Shown: positions 8,690-18,405 of the stretch, one piece after another
How the letters are laid out: each line of letters starts with the position of its first letter
Position numbering within the stretch: position 1 is the first letter of the stretch
Assembly (NCBI GenBank): GCA_964486145.1
Contig: CAZAMT010000034.1
Span: 1-22,104, forward strand
Direction of reading: 5' to 3'
Origin: CAZAMT01 sp964486145
Lineage (GTDB): Bacteria; Bacteroidota; Bacteroidia; Bacteroidales; JAAAOM01
Length of the DNA stretch: 22,104 nt
The notes under the pieces: generated by a model
What the model was told of the DNA's origin: nothing
The model's database searches: none
Seen by the model: only the letters and a program-made list of their open reading frames with translations
Program-made: the position numbers and the translations under genes

Positions 8690-9798
8690 TATTTTTCAAT
8701 CAGTTTTAGCACTTCATCTGCAATGTCATCCGATGCATTGGGTAATCCCATTTTTTTTATTTGTGTTGCAAGCGATTGCTTTTGATTTTCATCGCGAATT
8801 AGATTTAATGCCCTTTCAACAAGCAACATATCAGCTTCCACATCTTTAACCATCAGTGCAGCTTTTTTATTTACCAGTGCCATGGCGTTTTTTGTTTGGT
8901 GATCCTCAGCCACATTCGGTGATGGCACCAGTATGACCGGTTTACCTGCAAGGCAAAGTTCGGATATAGTACCTGCCCCGGCCCGGGAAATAATTACATC
9001 CGCTACAGCAAAAGCATACTCCATGCGATCGATAAAAGCAGTAACAAACGCGTTCTTAACTTCAGAGTCATGGAATGAATTTATCATTTCATCGTAATAG
9101 AGCTTCCCGGTTTGCCAAATGATAAATACATCCTCGCTTTTTATTTTATCAAGATTGTTTTTAATTGCATTATTAATCGTTCGTGCTCCCAGACTTCCAC
9201 CCAGTACCAGGATTACCTTTTTTCCAACCGGAACATTGAAATATTTATAAGCCTCCGTCAAATCTACATTCAATTTAAACAGATCCTGACGAATCGGATT
9301 GCCCGTCATTTTAATTTTATCTTTCGGGAAATACGTTTCCATTCCATCGTATGCAACACATATTTTTTGAGCTTTTTTTGCCAGCAACCGGTTCGTGATT
9401 CCTGCATAAGAGTTTTGTTCCTGCAACAGGGTTGGTACACCCATTTGATTGGCCACACGGAGCAACGGCCCGCTTGCATACCCTCCAACACCTACCGCAA
9501 CATCAGGCCTAAACTCCTTTATGATTCGTCTTGCTTTGATAAGGCTGCTCATTAATTTGAAAACCAATGCAATATTTTTTAAACTGAACTTGCGTTGAAA
9601 CCCGGTAATGAGTAGTCCGATTATTTTATAACCCGCGGCTGGTATCTTTTCCATTTCCATTTTTCCTTTTGCACCAACAAACAGAATATTTGCATCAGGT
9701 TGCTTTTGCATAATGGCATTAGCAATTGATATGGCCGGGAAGATATGGCCTCCTGTACCACCTCCGCTAATTATTATATTAGGATTCTGTTTCGTCAT
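8689..9798 (-). CDS. UDP-GlcNAc:lipid I GlcNAc transferase MurG
   Basis: MurG transfers GlcNAc from UDP-GlcNAc to lipid I, making lipid II at the inner face of the membrane. The 369-residue GT28 protein shows ISGGGTGGHIFPA (10-22), VGVGGYASGP (102-111), EQNSYAGITNR (127-137), the second glycine-rich loop LGGSLGART (199-207), and the donor-binding SRAGAGTISELCLAGKP (271-287) with EDHQTKNA (298-305). Its first 20 bases overlap the end of ftsW in a different frame, and its stop overlaps the murC start. All expected motifs are intact. Confidence 0.98.
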   Translation of the reverse strand: MTKQNPNIIISGGGTGGHIFPAISIANAIMQKQPDANILFVGAKGKMEMEKIPAAGYKIIGLLITGFQRKFSLKNIALVFKLMSSLIKARRIIKEFRPDVAVGVGGYASGPLLRVANQMGVPTLLQEQNSYAGITNRLLAKKAQKICVAYDGMETYFPKDKIKMTGNPIRQDLFKLNVDLTEAYKYFNVPVGKKVILVLGGSLGARTINNAIKNNLDKIKSEDVFIIWQTGKLYYDEMINSFHDSEVKNAFVTAFIDRMEYAFAVADVIISRAGAGTISELCLAGKPVILVPSPNVAEDHQTKNAMALVNKKAALMVKDVEADMLLVERALNLIRDENQKQSLATQIKKMGLPNASDDIADEVLKLIEK

Positions 9799-10942
9799 TC
9801 TCCTCTCCTTTTTGTTTAGAAGGTTTGGTGCTTCTGCTGATGCTTAATATTATACCGAGTGAAGTACTGGTAAACAATAGCGAAGACCCTCCCATGCTTA
9901 CCAAAGGCAGAGTTTGCCCTGTCACCGGAAGCAAATTTACGGAGACGGCCATGTTAATCATAGCCTGGAAAACCAGCATAAATGAAAGGCCGATAGCCAA
10001 AAATGCCGGAAATGTTCGATCACAACGCCTGACAATCACGCCTGCTCTGAACATCAAATAGAGGTATAAAATTAACAATACCATGCCTCCAATGATTCCA
10101 TATTCTTCGACAATGATGGCATAGATAAAATCAGAATAAGGATGTGGCAGAAAATAGCGTTGTGTGCTGTTTCCAGGTCCTTTTCCGAAAAATCCGCCAG
10201 TTGCAATTGCAATTTTTGACTGTTCTACCTGGTAATTTCCTTCGCTGTCGCCTGAAATATAATTTTCAATACGGTTTTTCCATGTGCCAATCCTGCCTTC
10301 CTTTTCAACCGACAGAGCAATTACAACAAATAACGACATCGTAACGAACCCGATACCCACCAATGATGCCAGATATAAAAACCTGACACGGCCAATAAAC
10401 ATAAGGATTAAACATACCACGAATAAAATGGCAGCTGTTGACAAATTTGCCGGAAGGATAAGAAGGCAAACCATCAATACAGGGATAATGATTGGTAAAA
10501 ATGCACCTTTAAACTCCCTAATCCTGCTCTGTTTAACTGAAAGCAATCTGGCAACATACATGATCAGCGCAAGTTTTGCAAAATCAGATGTTTGGAAGGT
10601 TATTCCCAATCCGGGAACGGTAAGCCACCGCGCTGCCTCATTCAGTGAGATACCCATGATTAATGTTATCATAAGCATGGGAATACTGATCAACAAAAAC
10701 AATTGAGACAGCCTGGAATAATATTTATAAGGTATTAAATGGGTAATGAAAATCACAAATAAACCTATTAAAAGAAATGTACTGTGTTTCAAGATATAGT
10801 ATGCTGTATTGCCCGCCTGATAACGATATGCCAGGGTTCCTGTGGAACTGTATACCGCCACCAGCGATACTACCGAAAGCAGCAATACTACAATCCAGAT
10901 GACCTTATCACCTTTAAAATATTTCGCAATACCGTGTTCCAT
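9779..10942 (-). CDS. Septal peptidoglycan polymerase FtsW (SEDS family)
   Basis: FtsW is the SEDS-family glycosyltransferase that polymerises lipid II at the septum together with FtsI. The 387-residue protein is strongly hydrophobic with about ten membrane helices. It carries SEDS motifs: RWLTVPGLGITFQTSDFAKLAL (105-126), GPGNSTQRYFLPHPYSDFIYAIIVEEYG (255-282) containing the conserved acidic residue D271, and TGQTLPLVSMGGSS (341-354). FtsW rather than RodA is chosen from the position between murD and murG. The C-terminal tail is short and polar. The start overlaps the murD stop by one base, and the 3' end overlaps murG by 20 bases. Confidence 0.96.
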   Translation of the reverse strand: MEHGIAKYFKGDKVIWIVVLLLSVVSLVAVYSSTGTLAYRYQAGNTAYYILKHSTFLLIGLFVIFITHLIPYKYYSRLSQLFLLISIPMLMITLIMGISLNEAARWLTVPGLGITFQTSDFAKLALIMYVARLLSVKQSRIREFKGAFLPIIIPVLMVCLLILPANLSTAAILFVVCLILMFIGRVRFLYLASLVGIGFVTMSLFVVIALSVEKEGRIGTWKNRIENYISGDSEGNYQVEQSKIAIATGGFFGKGPGNSTQRYFLPHPYSDFIYAIIVEEYGIIGGMVLLILYLYLMFRAGVIVRRCDRTFPAFLAIGLSFMLVFQAMINMAVSVNLLPVTGQTLPLVSMGGSSLLFTSTSLGIILSISRSTKPSKQKGEENDETES

Positions 10943-12279
10943 TATAATTCTCTGACATAATTTTTAAATTGTCTGCCCCTGTCTTCATAATCATCAAACA
11001 AATCAAAGCTTGCACATGCCGGCGAAAGTAAAACCGTATCGCCATCATTTCCAAGGAAATATGCCGATTTTACCGCATCCCGCATGTTATCGGTATCAAC
11101 GATATCATTAACAACACCATCAAATGCTTCATGCAGCTTATGATTATCTTTCCCAAGGCAGATGATGGCCTTCACTTTCTCGCGCACTAAACCTTCCAAT
11201 GTAGAATAATCATTTCCTTTATCGATTCCTCCGGCAATCCAGATAACATTATCATCCATAGATTCAAGTGCATACCACGTAGAATTTATATTGGTAGCTT
11301 TGGAATCATTAATGAACTGAATACCATGAACTTTATACAGTTTTTCCAACCGATGTTCTACTCCCTGAAAATCGCTCAGGCTTTCTCTGATGACCTGTTT
11401 TCTGATCCTCAGTACATTTCCTGCTATTCCCGCAGCCATTGAATTGTAAACATTGTGTTTTCCCTTCAGAGAGAATTCTTCAAGTGACATGGAAAAATCC
11501 ATATCATCAAAAGCAATGATCATGTTGTTCTTATCAACATATGCACCCTCTCTTTTTTCTTCTTTTAGTGTAAATGACAGTTGCTTGGCTTTGGTAACAA
11601 TATTTTGGAGGTGCCTTATTGTAACCTCATCATCCGAACAAAATATGAAATACTCATCTTCAGCCAGATTTTGAATAATTCTGAATTTTGAATCAACATA
11701 TCGTTGAAGGTTGTTGTCATAGCGGTCGAGATGATCGGGTGTAATGTTCAGGAGGATGGCTATGTCCGGTTTAAAATCAACAATATTGTCTAATTGAAAA
11801 CTACTCAGCTCCAGTACGTAATATTCAAAATCTTCATTTGCTACCTGGTAGGCAAAACTCCTCCCGATGTTACCGGCAATTCCGGTATTCAGACCAGCTT
11901 TCAACATCATATGATAAATAAGGGAAGTTGTTGTGGTTTTCCCGTTGCTACCTGTAACACAAATCTTTTTTGCATTGGTAAACCTGCCTGCGAATTCAAT
12001 TTCTGAAATTACCGGAATATCTTTTTTCCGGATTGCCTTCAAAATTGGAGCACTATCAGGAATACCCGGGCTTTTAATAACCTCATCTGCATTCAATACA
12101 GAACGTTCGGTATGCCTGTTTTCTTCAAATGGTATTTGATTTTCGAGTAGCATTTTTCTGTATCTCGGCTTCACACCGCCTGCATCGGAAACAAACACAT
12201 CCATGTCGTATTTTTTTGCCAGGATGGCGGCACCTACGCCACTTTCTCCTGCTCCGAGGATAACAATTCGATGGGTCAT
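10942..12279 (-). CDS. UDP-MurNAc-L-alanine--D-glutamate ligase MurD
   Basis: MurD adds D-glutamate to UDP-MurNAc-L-alanine with ATP in the cytoplasm. The 445-residue protein has an N-terminal nucleotide-fold motif, VILGAGESGVGAA (6-18), the sequence IKSPGIP (68-74), the Mur-ligase P-loop CVTGSNGKTTTTS (107-119), NITPDHLDRY for the central domain, and FINDSKATN plus IWIAGG in the C-terminal domain. The NDSKATN signature separates MurD from MurC, MurE and MurF. The spacing is 5 nt from mraY, with a one-base overlap with ftsW (TAATG). Confidence 0.97.
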   Translation of the reverse strand: MTHRIVILGAGESGVGAAILAKKYDMDVFVSDAGGVKPRYRKMLLENQIPFEENRHTERSVLNADEVIKSPGIPDSAPILKAIRKKDIPVISEIEFAGRFTNAKKICVTGSNGKTTTTSLIYHMMLKAGLNTGIAGNIGRSFAYQVANEDFEYYVLELSSFQLDNIVDFKPDIAILLNITPDHLDRYDNNLQRYVDSKFRIIQNLAEDEYFIFCSDDEVTIRHLQNIVTKAKQLSFTLKEEKREGAYVDKNNMIIAFDDMDFSMSLEEFSLKGKHNVYNSMAAGIAGNVLRIRKQVIRESLSDFQGVEHRLEKLYKVHGIQFINDSKATNINSTWYALESMDDNVIWIAGGIDKGNDYSTLEGLVREKVKAIICLGKDNHKLHEAFDGVVNDIVDTDNMRDAVKSAYFLGNDGDTVLLSPACASFDLFDDYEDRGRQFKNYVREL

Positions 12280-12284
12280 TTGAT

Positions 12285-13535
12285 TTACCTGATTTTAAGT
12301 GTAACAATAGTAATAACAGCCAGTAATATTCCTACTATCCAAAACCGGGTAACAATCTTCGGTTCCGAATAGCCTTTCATCTGGTAATGATGGTGAAGTG
12401 GCGCCATTTTAAATATGCGTTTCCCTTCACCAAACCGGCGTTTGGTATATTTAAAATAACTTACCTGTAGCATAACCGATAAGCTTTCTACCAGGAATAT
12501 TCCGCAAAAAATGGGTATAAGCAGTTCTTTGCGAATCATGATAGCAAAAACGGCAATGATTCCTCCAATGGCGAGGCTTCCTGTGTCTCCCATAAATACC
12601 TGTGCCGGATATGAATTATACCAAAGAAAACCAATGGTTGCCCCAACAAAAGCACTTATAAAAACCGTCAGTTCGCCAATGTACGGTATATACATGATAT
12701 TTAAATATTCAGCAAGAATCGTATTACCGGAAACATAAGCAAGCCCGGCGAGTGTCAGCCCAATGATGGAAGAAGAACCCGTTGCAAGGCCATCAAGGCC
12801 ATCCGTTAAGTTTGCCCCATTGGATACTGCAATCACAATGAAAATAATGGCAATGATCAAAACAATCCATGCCCAGTCTGATGCTTTGTCTCCCAAAAAC
12901 CATAACAGGCTGGCATAATCAAACTCATTATTTTTCAGAAACGGAATGGTTACTTTTGTAGATTTAATATCCTCTGTAACAGGCACCTGAACTGGTTGTT
13001 CGTATTTATGCGTTTCCGTCCACTTCATAACCGGTTCACCCTGACTGTTTACTAATCGTTCACGAACGACCACTTCCGGACTCATAAACAATGTCAGACC
13101 AACAATGAGTCCAACGATCACCTGTCCGGCAATTTTAAATTTCCCACGCAATCCGCGCTTATCTTTTTTGAATACTTTAATGTAATCATCAAGAAACCCA
13201 ACTGTTCCCAGAACCACCGTTGTAAATAACATTAATTCGATGTATACATTCTTTAGATCGGCAAACAACAAAACAGGAATTAACACTGATGCTAAAATGA
13301 TGATACCTCCCATGGTTGGTGTACCTTTTTTCTGCATTTGTCCTTCCAGACCAAGATCCCTAACCGTTTCACCAATCTGCTTTTTGCGAAGGATATTGAT
13401 GATTCGTTTGCCAAAAATCATGGAAATGATCAATGAAAAAATTACGGACATCCCCGATCGAAAAGAAATGTACCTGAAGAGACCAGCTCCCGGCATGTCC
13501 AATTCATTTAAATAGTTGAACAAATAATACAACAT
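12285..13535 (-). CDS. Phospho-MurNAc-pentapeptide transferase MraY
   Basis: MraY is the inner-membrane enzyme that joins phospho-MurNAc-pentapeptide to undecaprenyl phosphate, giving lipid I. The 416-residue multi-pass protein has KKGTPTMGGI (69-78), the catalytic D116-D117 in GFLDDYIKVFKK, NLTDGLDGLA (242-251), FMGDTGSL (314-321), and the HHHYQMKG motif (381-388). It is about 55 residues longer than the E. coli enzyme (360). The extra length is a polar segment at about 152-205 between two membrane helices (VVRERLVNSQGEP ... KSTKVTIPFL). From memory, MraY of other Bacteroidota carries a similar insert. It starts 7 nt after murE; no murF lies between them. Confidence 0.97.
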   Translation of the reverse strand: MLYYLFNYLNELDMPGAGLFRYISFRSGMSVIFSLIISMIFGKRIINILRKKQIGETVRDLGLEGQMQKKGTPTMGGIIILASVLIPVLLFADLKNVYIELMLFTTVVLGTVGFLDDYIKVFKKDKRGLRGKFKIAGQVIVGLIVGLTLFMSPEVVVRERLVNSQGEPVMKWTETHKYEQPVQVPVTEDIKSTKVTIPFLKNNEFDYASLLWFLGDKASDWAWIVLIIAIIFIVIAVSNGANLTDGLDGLATGSSSIIGLTLAGLAYVSGNTILAEYLNIMYIPYIGELTVFISAFVGATIGFLWYNSYPAQVFMGDTGSLAIGGIIAVFAIMIRKELLIPIFCGIFLVESLSVMLQVSYFKYTKRRFGEGKRIFKMAPLHHHYQMKGYSEPKIVTRFWIVGILLAVITIVTLKIR

Positions 13536-13542
13536 CCGCTTC

Positions 13543-14994
13543 TTATTTTAAATTAAAACATTCTCTAACCACTTCTTTATCATCAAAATGGTGCTTTTCT
13601 CCTTTTATTTCCTGGTAAGTTTCATGCCCTTTTCCTGCAATCAGGATTATATCCTTATCTTCTGCCATCATACAAGCTGTTTTAATGGCTTCTTTCCGAT
13701 TTGTAATGGCCAATACATTTTGTTTATCTTCAACCCCTTTCTGCATATCCAACATTATTTGGTCCGGATCTTCAAACCGGGGATTATCTGATGTAAGAAT
13801 AACCCGATCACTGTTATCAGAAGCATACCTGGCCATTATCGGACGTTTTGCTTTATCTCTGTTACCTCCTGCGCCTATCACTGTAATAATCTTTTGTTCC
13901 GAATTACGTATTTGCCTGATTGCTTTCAATACATTTAGCAATGCATCAGGTGTATGAGCATAATCAACAATGGCTGTTTTGCCGGATTCAGAGCGGATGG
14001 GTTCAAATCGGCCATCCACGGTATTCAATGAGCTGATATGCTTTAAGACCTCAATTTTATCCCAACCAAGCATAAAAGCCACAGCATAAATGATAAGCAT
14101 GTTATAGGCATTGAATTCGCCAATCAACCTGCTCCAAAATTCAACACCGTCAATGCTAAGCAAGGTACCATCAAAATGACTTTCAATAATCCGGCCCTTG
14201 AAATCGGCTAATTTCCGGAGGCTGCAATACTTTCGCGGTGCTTTGGTATTCTGTAGCATAACAGCACCATTCCTGTCGTCTATATTTGATATGGCAAAGG
14301 CATCTGTTGATAATTCGTCAAAAAACTGCTTTTTTGCCTTCAGGTATGCATCAAAAGTTTCATGGTAATCAAGGTGATCATGCGATAAATTGGTAAAGGC
14401 GCCACCTTTAAAATGCAATCCACTCACCCGTTTTTGGTCAACTGCATGTGAACTAACTTCCATGAAACAATATTGAATCCCTTCATTTACCATTTCGGCC
14501 AGCAGTTTGTTTATCCGCAGCGAATCCGGTGTTGTGTGCGTTGCAGGTTGATCTTTAACTCCAATATAAACGGCAACGGTTGATAAAAGCCCGGTTTTAT
14601 ATCCCAAGGCCATTGATAATTTATAAAGCAACGTAGCGATGGTTGTTTTTCCGTTGGTCCCCGTGATTCCAATCAATTGCAATTTAGACGATGGATGATC
14701 ATAAAAAGCGGCAGCGAGGAGGCTTAATGCTTTTGCTGAATCGGGTACTGCAACATAGGTAATATTATCATGTAAATTTTCTGGTAAGTTTTCGCATACA
14801 ATAACATTTGCACCTTTTTCAAGAGAAACATCAATGTATTCATGGCCATCAACCCGGGTGCCGGGAACGGCTACAAACATTCCGTTTTTTTCTACGAAGC
14901 GTGAATCGAACGCAATATGCTGTACCGGAATATCCGTTGAACCCTGCACAGTAATTAATTCAATTCCTTTCAATATGTCATTTAAAATCTTCAT
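13543..14994 (-). CDS. UDP-MurNAc-tripeptide synthetase MurE, meso-DAP type
   Basis: MurE adds the third stem residue to UDP-MurNAc-L-Ala-D-Glu. The 483-residue protein has the P-loop GITGTNGKTTIATLL (109-123), THTTPDSLR (152-160), SSHAVDQKRV (181-190), TNLSHDHLDYH (201-211), and a likely carbamylated lysine in YLKAKKQFF (K221). In the C-terminal domain VDYAHTPDAL (343-352) is followed by LTSDNPRFEDP (400-410). The DNPR sequence is the established signature for meso-diaminopimelate as substrate, so the wall is probably the Gram-negative A1-gamma type. GNRDKAKRP replaces the more usual GDRDKGKRP; the effect is unknown. It sits 5 nt after ftsI. Confidence 0.97.
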   Translation of the reverse strand: MKILNDILKGIELITVQGSTDIPVQHIAFDSRFVEKNGMFVAVPGTRVDGHEYIDVSLEKGANVIVCENLPENLHDNITYVAVPDSAKALSLLAAAFYDHPSSKLQLIGITGTNGKTTIATLLYKLSMALGYKTGLLSTVAVYIGVKDQPATHTTPDSLRINKLLAEMVNEGIQYCFMEVSSHAVDQKRVSGLHFKGGAFTNLSHDHLDYHETFDAYLKAKKQFFDELSTDAFAISNIDDRNGAVMLQNTKAPRKYCSLRKLADFKGRIIESHFDGTLLSIDGVEFWSRLIGEFNAYNMLIIYAVAFMLGWDKIEVLKHISSLNTVDGRFEPIRSESGKTAIVDYAHTPDALLNVLKAIRQIRNSEQKIITVIGAGGNRDKAKRPIMARYASDNSDRVILTSDNPRFEDPDQIMLDMQKGVEDKQNVLAITNRKEAIKTACMMAEDKDIILIAGKGHETYQEIKGEKHHFDDKEVVRECFNLK

Positions 14995-14999
14995 TCCAA

Positions 15000-17114
15000 C
15001 TAAATAAAACTCATTTCCAAAATGATGCGGTCTCCTTTTTTAACAGGTGTTCCTGGGAGCAACGATTGGTCCACAACTTTACCTCTGCCTTTTATCACAA
15101 CCCGGAGTCCGGCACTTTCCAGTAAGTAAAGCGCATCCTTGGCTCCCATTTCTTTTACATTGGGTACCATCTTGTGATTAATATTCTCATTTCTGTAAAC
15201 AATTTTATCTTCCATCTTTTTGGTCAACACCCAATCTGAATTTACATTCTCATCAACCACAGCGCAGCCCAAACGGGAGAAAACATAATCCAACTCATGC
15301 TTATATCCGCACTTGGAATAGGGTGGATCTTCCACCTCGTCCCTCACTTCCACAATGGCATTGTGCATGTCAAAACTGCTTGCAAAAACTTTATTGGCAA
15401 TTTCCTGAAAAACAGGACCTGCAACCAAATTACCATAATACACATTTTTTGAGGGTGAATTCACAACTACAATGCACGAATATTTCGGATTATCAGCAGG
15501 AAAATAGCCTACAAATGATGCCAGGTAGCTGACTTTCGAATCAATTTCATATCCATATTTTTCATTGGCTATCTGCGCTGTTCCGGTTTTGCCAGCGATG
15601 CTGAAGTTGCTGTTCTTGAGATTTTCTGCTGTACCTCTTTCAACAACTCCCTCCAGTATTTTTTTTGCTTTTTTAATGGTAGAAGCCGAAAGAATGGACG
15701 AGTGTAAAACATCCACATCAATTTCTTTCTCAACTTCATCGTGATAACGTAATTCTTTCACAAACCTCGGTTTCACCATCTTACCGTCATTGGCAATGGC
15801 GTTGTAAAAAGTAAGTATTTGCAACGGGGTCATTCTCAATTCATATCCGTGCGACATCATGGCGAGTGATACACCAGACCATAGTTTATCTCCCGGATAT
15901 TTTATTTCCGGTGTACCCTCTCCCTTAATTTCCACTCCCAGTTTCTGATTTAACCGCATGCTGTACAGCCGGTCGATAAAGGCATGTTCCTTGTTCTTGT
16001 AGCAACTGGTTATTATTTTTGCCATGCCCACATTTGAAGAATGCTCGAAAACCTCCTGTACTGTAAGTTTACCGTATCCACCCGGTTTATTGTCGCGAAT
16101 GGTTTGATCGTAAAATCTAACAACACCATGTTCTGTATCAATGGAATCATCAAGGTCAATATAACCATCTTCGATGGCTGCAAGTAATGCCGGCAATTTA
16201 AAGGTAGAACCTGGTTCAGCACTTTCCCCAATGGCATAATTATAAATTTCTTTATACCGGCCGTTTTCATTTCGCTGAAGATTAACGATGGCCTTTACAT
16301 CTCCGGTTTTCACTTCCATCAGCACTGCTGTTCCATGGTGTGCTTCATGTTTCAGTAATTGTCGGAGTAAGGCTGAATGTGCCACATCCTGTAAGTTCAC
16401 GTCAATGGTCGTTACAATATCACGACCATTTTTTGGCTCAATGTCATTGGCATCATTTACAGGCATCCACAAGCCACCGGCAACTTTCTGCATGAGTCTT
16501 TTACCTTCTTCGCCTCTTAAATGATAATCGTAAGCCCCCTCCAGGCCAACCACATTTCCACGCTCACTCCGGGTCGTATAACCAATGGTTCGGGAAGCCA
16601 GGCTCACATGTGGCTGAAAACGCTGGTTCATCTGATTGTAAATGAAGCCTCCTTTGTATCTGCCGAGACGAAAAATCGGAAATTCTCTTATTTTCTGCAA
16701 TTCGGTGTAGGTAACATGTCTTTTTATCAAATAATATCGTTTGCCATTGTTTCGGGCATTGATAATATCACGTTTATATGCTGTTTTACTCCTGTCTCTG
16801 AACAGATTGGATAAATGCCAGGCCAGAGAATCAATGCCACGGTTAAAAGCCTCGTTTGTAAGTGCCTGGCTTCGGGTATCCATTCGTATCTCATAGTATG
16901 GAACACTACTGGCAAGTAATCGGCCATCTGTTGCATAAATATTACCTCTGTTGGGTTCAATGCTATGCACATCCACTACATTTGCTTTTTGTTTCCATTT
17001 GTCATTTTCAAACCACTGCAAGTAAAATATCCGGCCTATAATGGCAAATCCAAACATGAGCATCATGATGTAAATAAGGGCTACGCGCCATAATATGTCT
17101 TTTTTAAGGCTCAT
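15000..17114 (-). CDS. Septal penicillin-binding protein FtsI with PASTA domain
   Basis: FtsI is the class B PBP, the transpeptidase that cross-links septal peptidoglycan made by FtsW. The 704-residue protein has a short cytoplasmic tail, one membrane helix (about 10-30), a dimerisation/pedestal domain with RGNIYATDGRLLA (56-68), and a transpeptidase domain. The domain shows all three penicillin-binding motifs: S303-T-F-K306, SSN (359-361) and KTGT (509-512). The last 57 residues (about 648-704) form a single PASTA domain beginning MVPNVKEMGAKDALYLLESAGL. FtsI of E. coli lacks a PASTA domain, but PASTA-bearing versions are usual in Bacteroidota. It overlaps ftsL by four bases (ATGA) and leads into murE after 5 nt. 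Confidence 0.97.
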   Translation of the reverse strand: MSLKKDILWRVALIYIMMLMFGFAIIGRIFYLQWFENDKWKQKANVVDVHSIEPNRGNIYATDGRLLASSVPYYEIRMDTRSQALTNEAFNRGIDSLAWHLSNLFRDRSKTAYKRDIINARNNGKRYYLIKRHVTYTELQKIREFPIFRLGRYKGGFIYNQMNQRFQPHVSLASRTIGYTTRSERGNVVGLEGAYDYHLRGEEGKRLMQKVAGGLWMPVNDANDIEPKNGRDIVTTIDVNLQDVAHSALLRQLLKHEAHHGTAVLMEVKTGDVKAIVNLQRNENGRYKEIYNYAIGESAEPGSTFKLPALLAAIEDGYIDLDDSIDTEHGVVRFYDQTIRDNKPGGYGKLTVQEVFEHSSNVGMAKIITSCYKNKEHAFIDRLYSMRLNQKLGVEIKGEGTPEIKYPGDKLWSGVSLAMMSHGYELRMTPLQILTFYNAIANDGKMVKPRFVKELRYHDEVEKEIDVDVLHSSILSASTIKKAKKILEGVVERGTAENLKNSNFSIAGKTGTAQIANEKYGYEIDSKVSYLASFVGYFPADNPKYSCIVVVNSPSKNVYYGNLVAGPVFQEIANKVFASSFDMHNAIVEVRDEVEDPPYSKCGYKHELDYVFSRLGCAVVDENVNSDWVLTKKMEDKIVYRNENINHKMVPNVKEMGAKDALYLLESAGLRVVIKGRGKVVDQSLLPGTPVKKGDRIILEMSFI

Positions 17115-17509
17115 TCCTCAAGTTCTTTCCTGCTTGCTTTAATTTTTTTGGGTGGCTGTGTTGATTCTTTTAACTCCAAACCTTTATTATCCACCATCCG
17201 GGCAACTTCACTTTGTTTGCTGAGATACATGAGAGCAGATGCTTTGGTGATTTCTTCGGAACGAAGCTCTTTCAGATCGCTTTGCAAGGCAAGTGTCCTT
17301 CGTATTACTTTCTCAGCGTGATACCTGTTACCAATGTAAATGACCGCCAGAAATGTCAGAAACAAAACAAACGGCAGTTGCCGAACCACGTTTTCTCTCG
17401 TCAGCAACGTTCCATCTAAAAAGTCTTTTAGTAAGCCTCTTCTTGGCTGTTCTTTGACTTTTGGTTTTTCATCAATAAACTCTACATGTTTTTCATCACT
17501 TAGTATCAT
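17111..17509 (-). CDS. FtsL-like bitopic division protein
   Basis: The protein has 132 residues: a charged cytoplasmic N-terminus of about 44 residues, one membrane helix (about 45-61, LPFVLFLTFLAVIYIG), and a periplasmic segment likely to be coiled coil (about 62-105), ending in a Lys/Glu-rich tail. This layout, the size and the position between rsmH and ftsI identify it as the FtsL equivalent, which would pair with FtsB/DivIC and activate FtsWI. Sequence similarity to model FtsL proteins is too low for certainty from reading alone. The start overlaps the rsmH stop by four bases and its stop overlaps the ftsI start by four bases (ATGA), so translation is probably coupled. Confidence 0.85.
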   Translation of the reverse strand: MILSDEKHVEFIDEKPKVKEQPRRGLLKDFLDGTLLTRENVVRQLPFVLFLTFLAVIYIGNRYHAEKVIRRTLALQSDLKELRSEEITKASALMYLSKQSEVARMVDNKGLELKESTQPPKKIKASRKELEE

Positions 17510-18405
17510 AACTTTTCTGCGATTCTGAGTTTTGCACTTCGGGCACGGTTGTTATTTTCAATTTCCTCCGGATCAGGAACGATGGGTTTTCTGTTAACCT
17601 GTTTCAAGGGTGTTTTTGCGTTTCCAAAAAAATCTTTTTGTATGTTTCCTGCAAAATTTCCTGATTTAATAAAATTTTTAACCATTCTGTCTTCGAGTGA
17701 ATGATAACTGATGATTACCAGCCGCCCTCCTTTGGCAAGCACATTCACCGATTGATTTAACACGTGCTTCAGGCTTTCCATTTCTTTGTTTACTTCAATT
17801 CGCAATGCCTGGAAAATTTTTGCCATGAATTTGTTTTCGCGGTTTCTTGGTGCCTGATCACTTAAAATTCCGGTTAAATCATCCATGGATTCAATTGTTT
17901 TTGCTTCCCTTCTTTTTACAACCCTTTCAGCAATCCTGCGGGCATTATCAATCTCGCCGTATTGATGTAAAACATCTTCAAGCTGCTTTTCATTGTAAGA
18001 ATTTATAATATCCCTTGCTGTAAAATCAACGTTACGGTTCATCCGCATATCTAAATGGCTTTGCTCCCACCGGAATGAAAAGCCTCTGTCAGGAGAATCA
18101 AACTGATGTGATGAAACCCCTAAATCACCAAGAATTCCGTCCACCTTCTCAATATTATAATAAACCAAAAAGTGCTTTAAAAACCTGAAATTGTGATTAA
18201 TAAAAACAAACCTACTGTCATCAATACGATTCTTTACAGCATCTTCATCCTGGTCAAAAGCAATAAGTTTTCCATTTTCCAGGCTATCGAGTATGGCCCT
18301 GGCATGTCCGCCTCCGCCAAACGTAAGGTCCACGTAAATACCATCGGGATTGATTTTTAACCCGTCAATACTTTGCTTAAGTAAAACTGGCTTGTGATAG
18401 GGCAT
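17506..18405 (-). CDS. 16S rRNA (cytosine(1402)-N4)-methyltransferase RsmH
   Basis: RsmH (MraW) methylates N4 of C1402 in 16S rRNA using S-adenosylmethionine. The 299-residue protein starts with the family motif YHKPVLL (3-9), followed by VDLTFGGGGHARAIL (25-39) for SAM binding, IAFDQDEDA, GILGDLGVSSHQFD and RGFSFRWEQSHLDMRM. Near the C-terminus are ISYHSLEDRMVKNF and NNRARSAKLRIAEK. The length is normal. The ATG directly abuts the mraZ stop (TAAATG), and the 3' end overlaps ftsL by four bases. Confidence 0.98.
   Translation of the reverse strand: MPYHKPVLLKQSIDGLKINPDGIYVDLTFGGGGHARAILDSLENGKLIAFDQDEDAVKNRIDDSRFVFINHNFRFLKHFLVYYNIEKVDGILGDLGVSSHQFDSPDRGFSFRWEQSHLDMRMNRNVDFTARDIINSYNEKQLEDVLHQYGEIDNARRIAERVVKRREAKTIESMDDLTGILSDQAPRNRENKFMAKIFQALRIEVNKEMESLKHVLNQSVNVLAKGGRLVIISYHSLEDRMVKNFIKSGNFAGNIQKDFFGNAKTPLKQVNRKPIVPDPEEIENNNRARSAKLRIAEKL

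Noticed and set aside
9112..9555. Long plus-strand open frame of 147 codons opposite murG
   Set aside because: It lies entirely antisense to a conserved MurG with intact motifs, and its translation has no recognisable domain.
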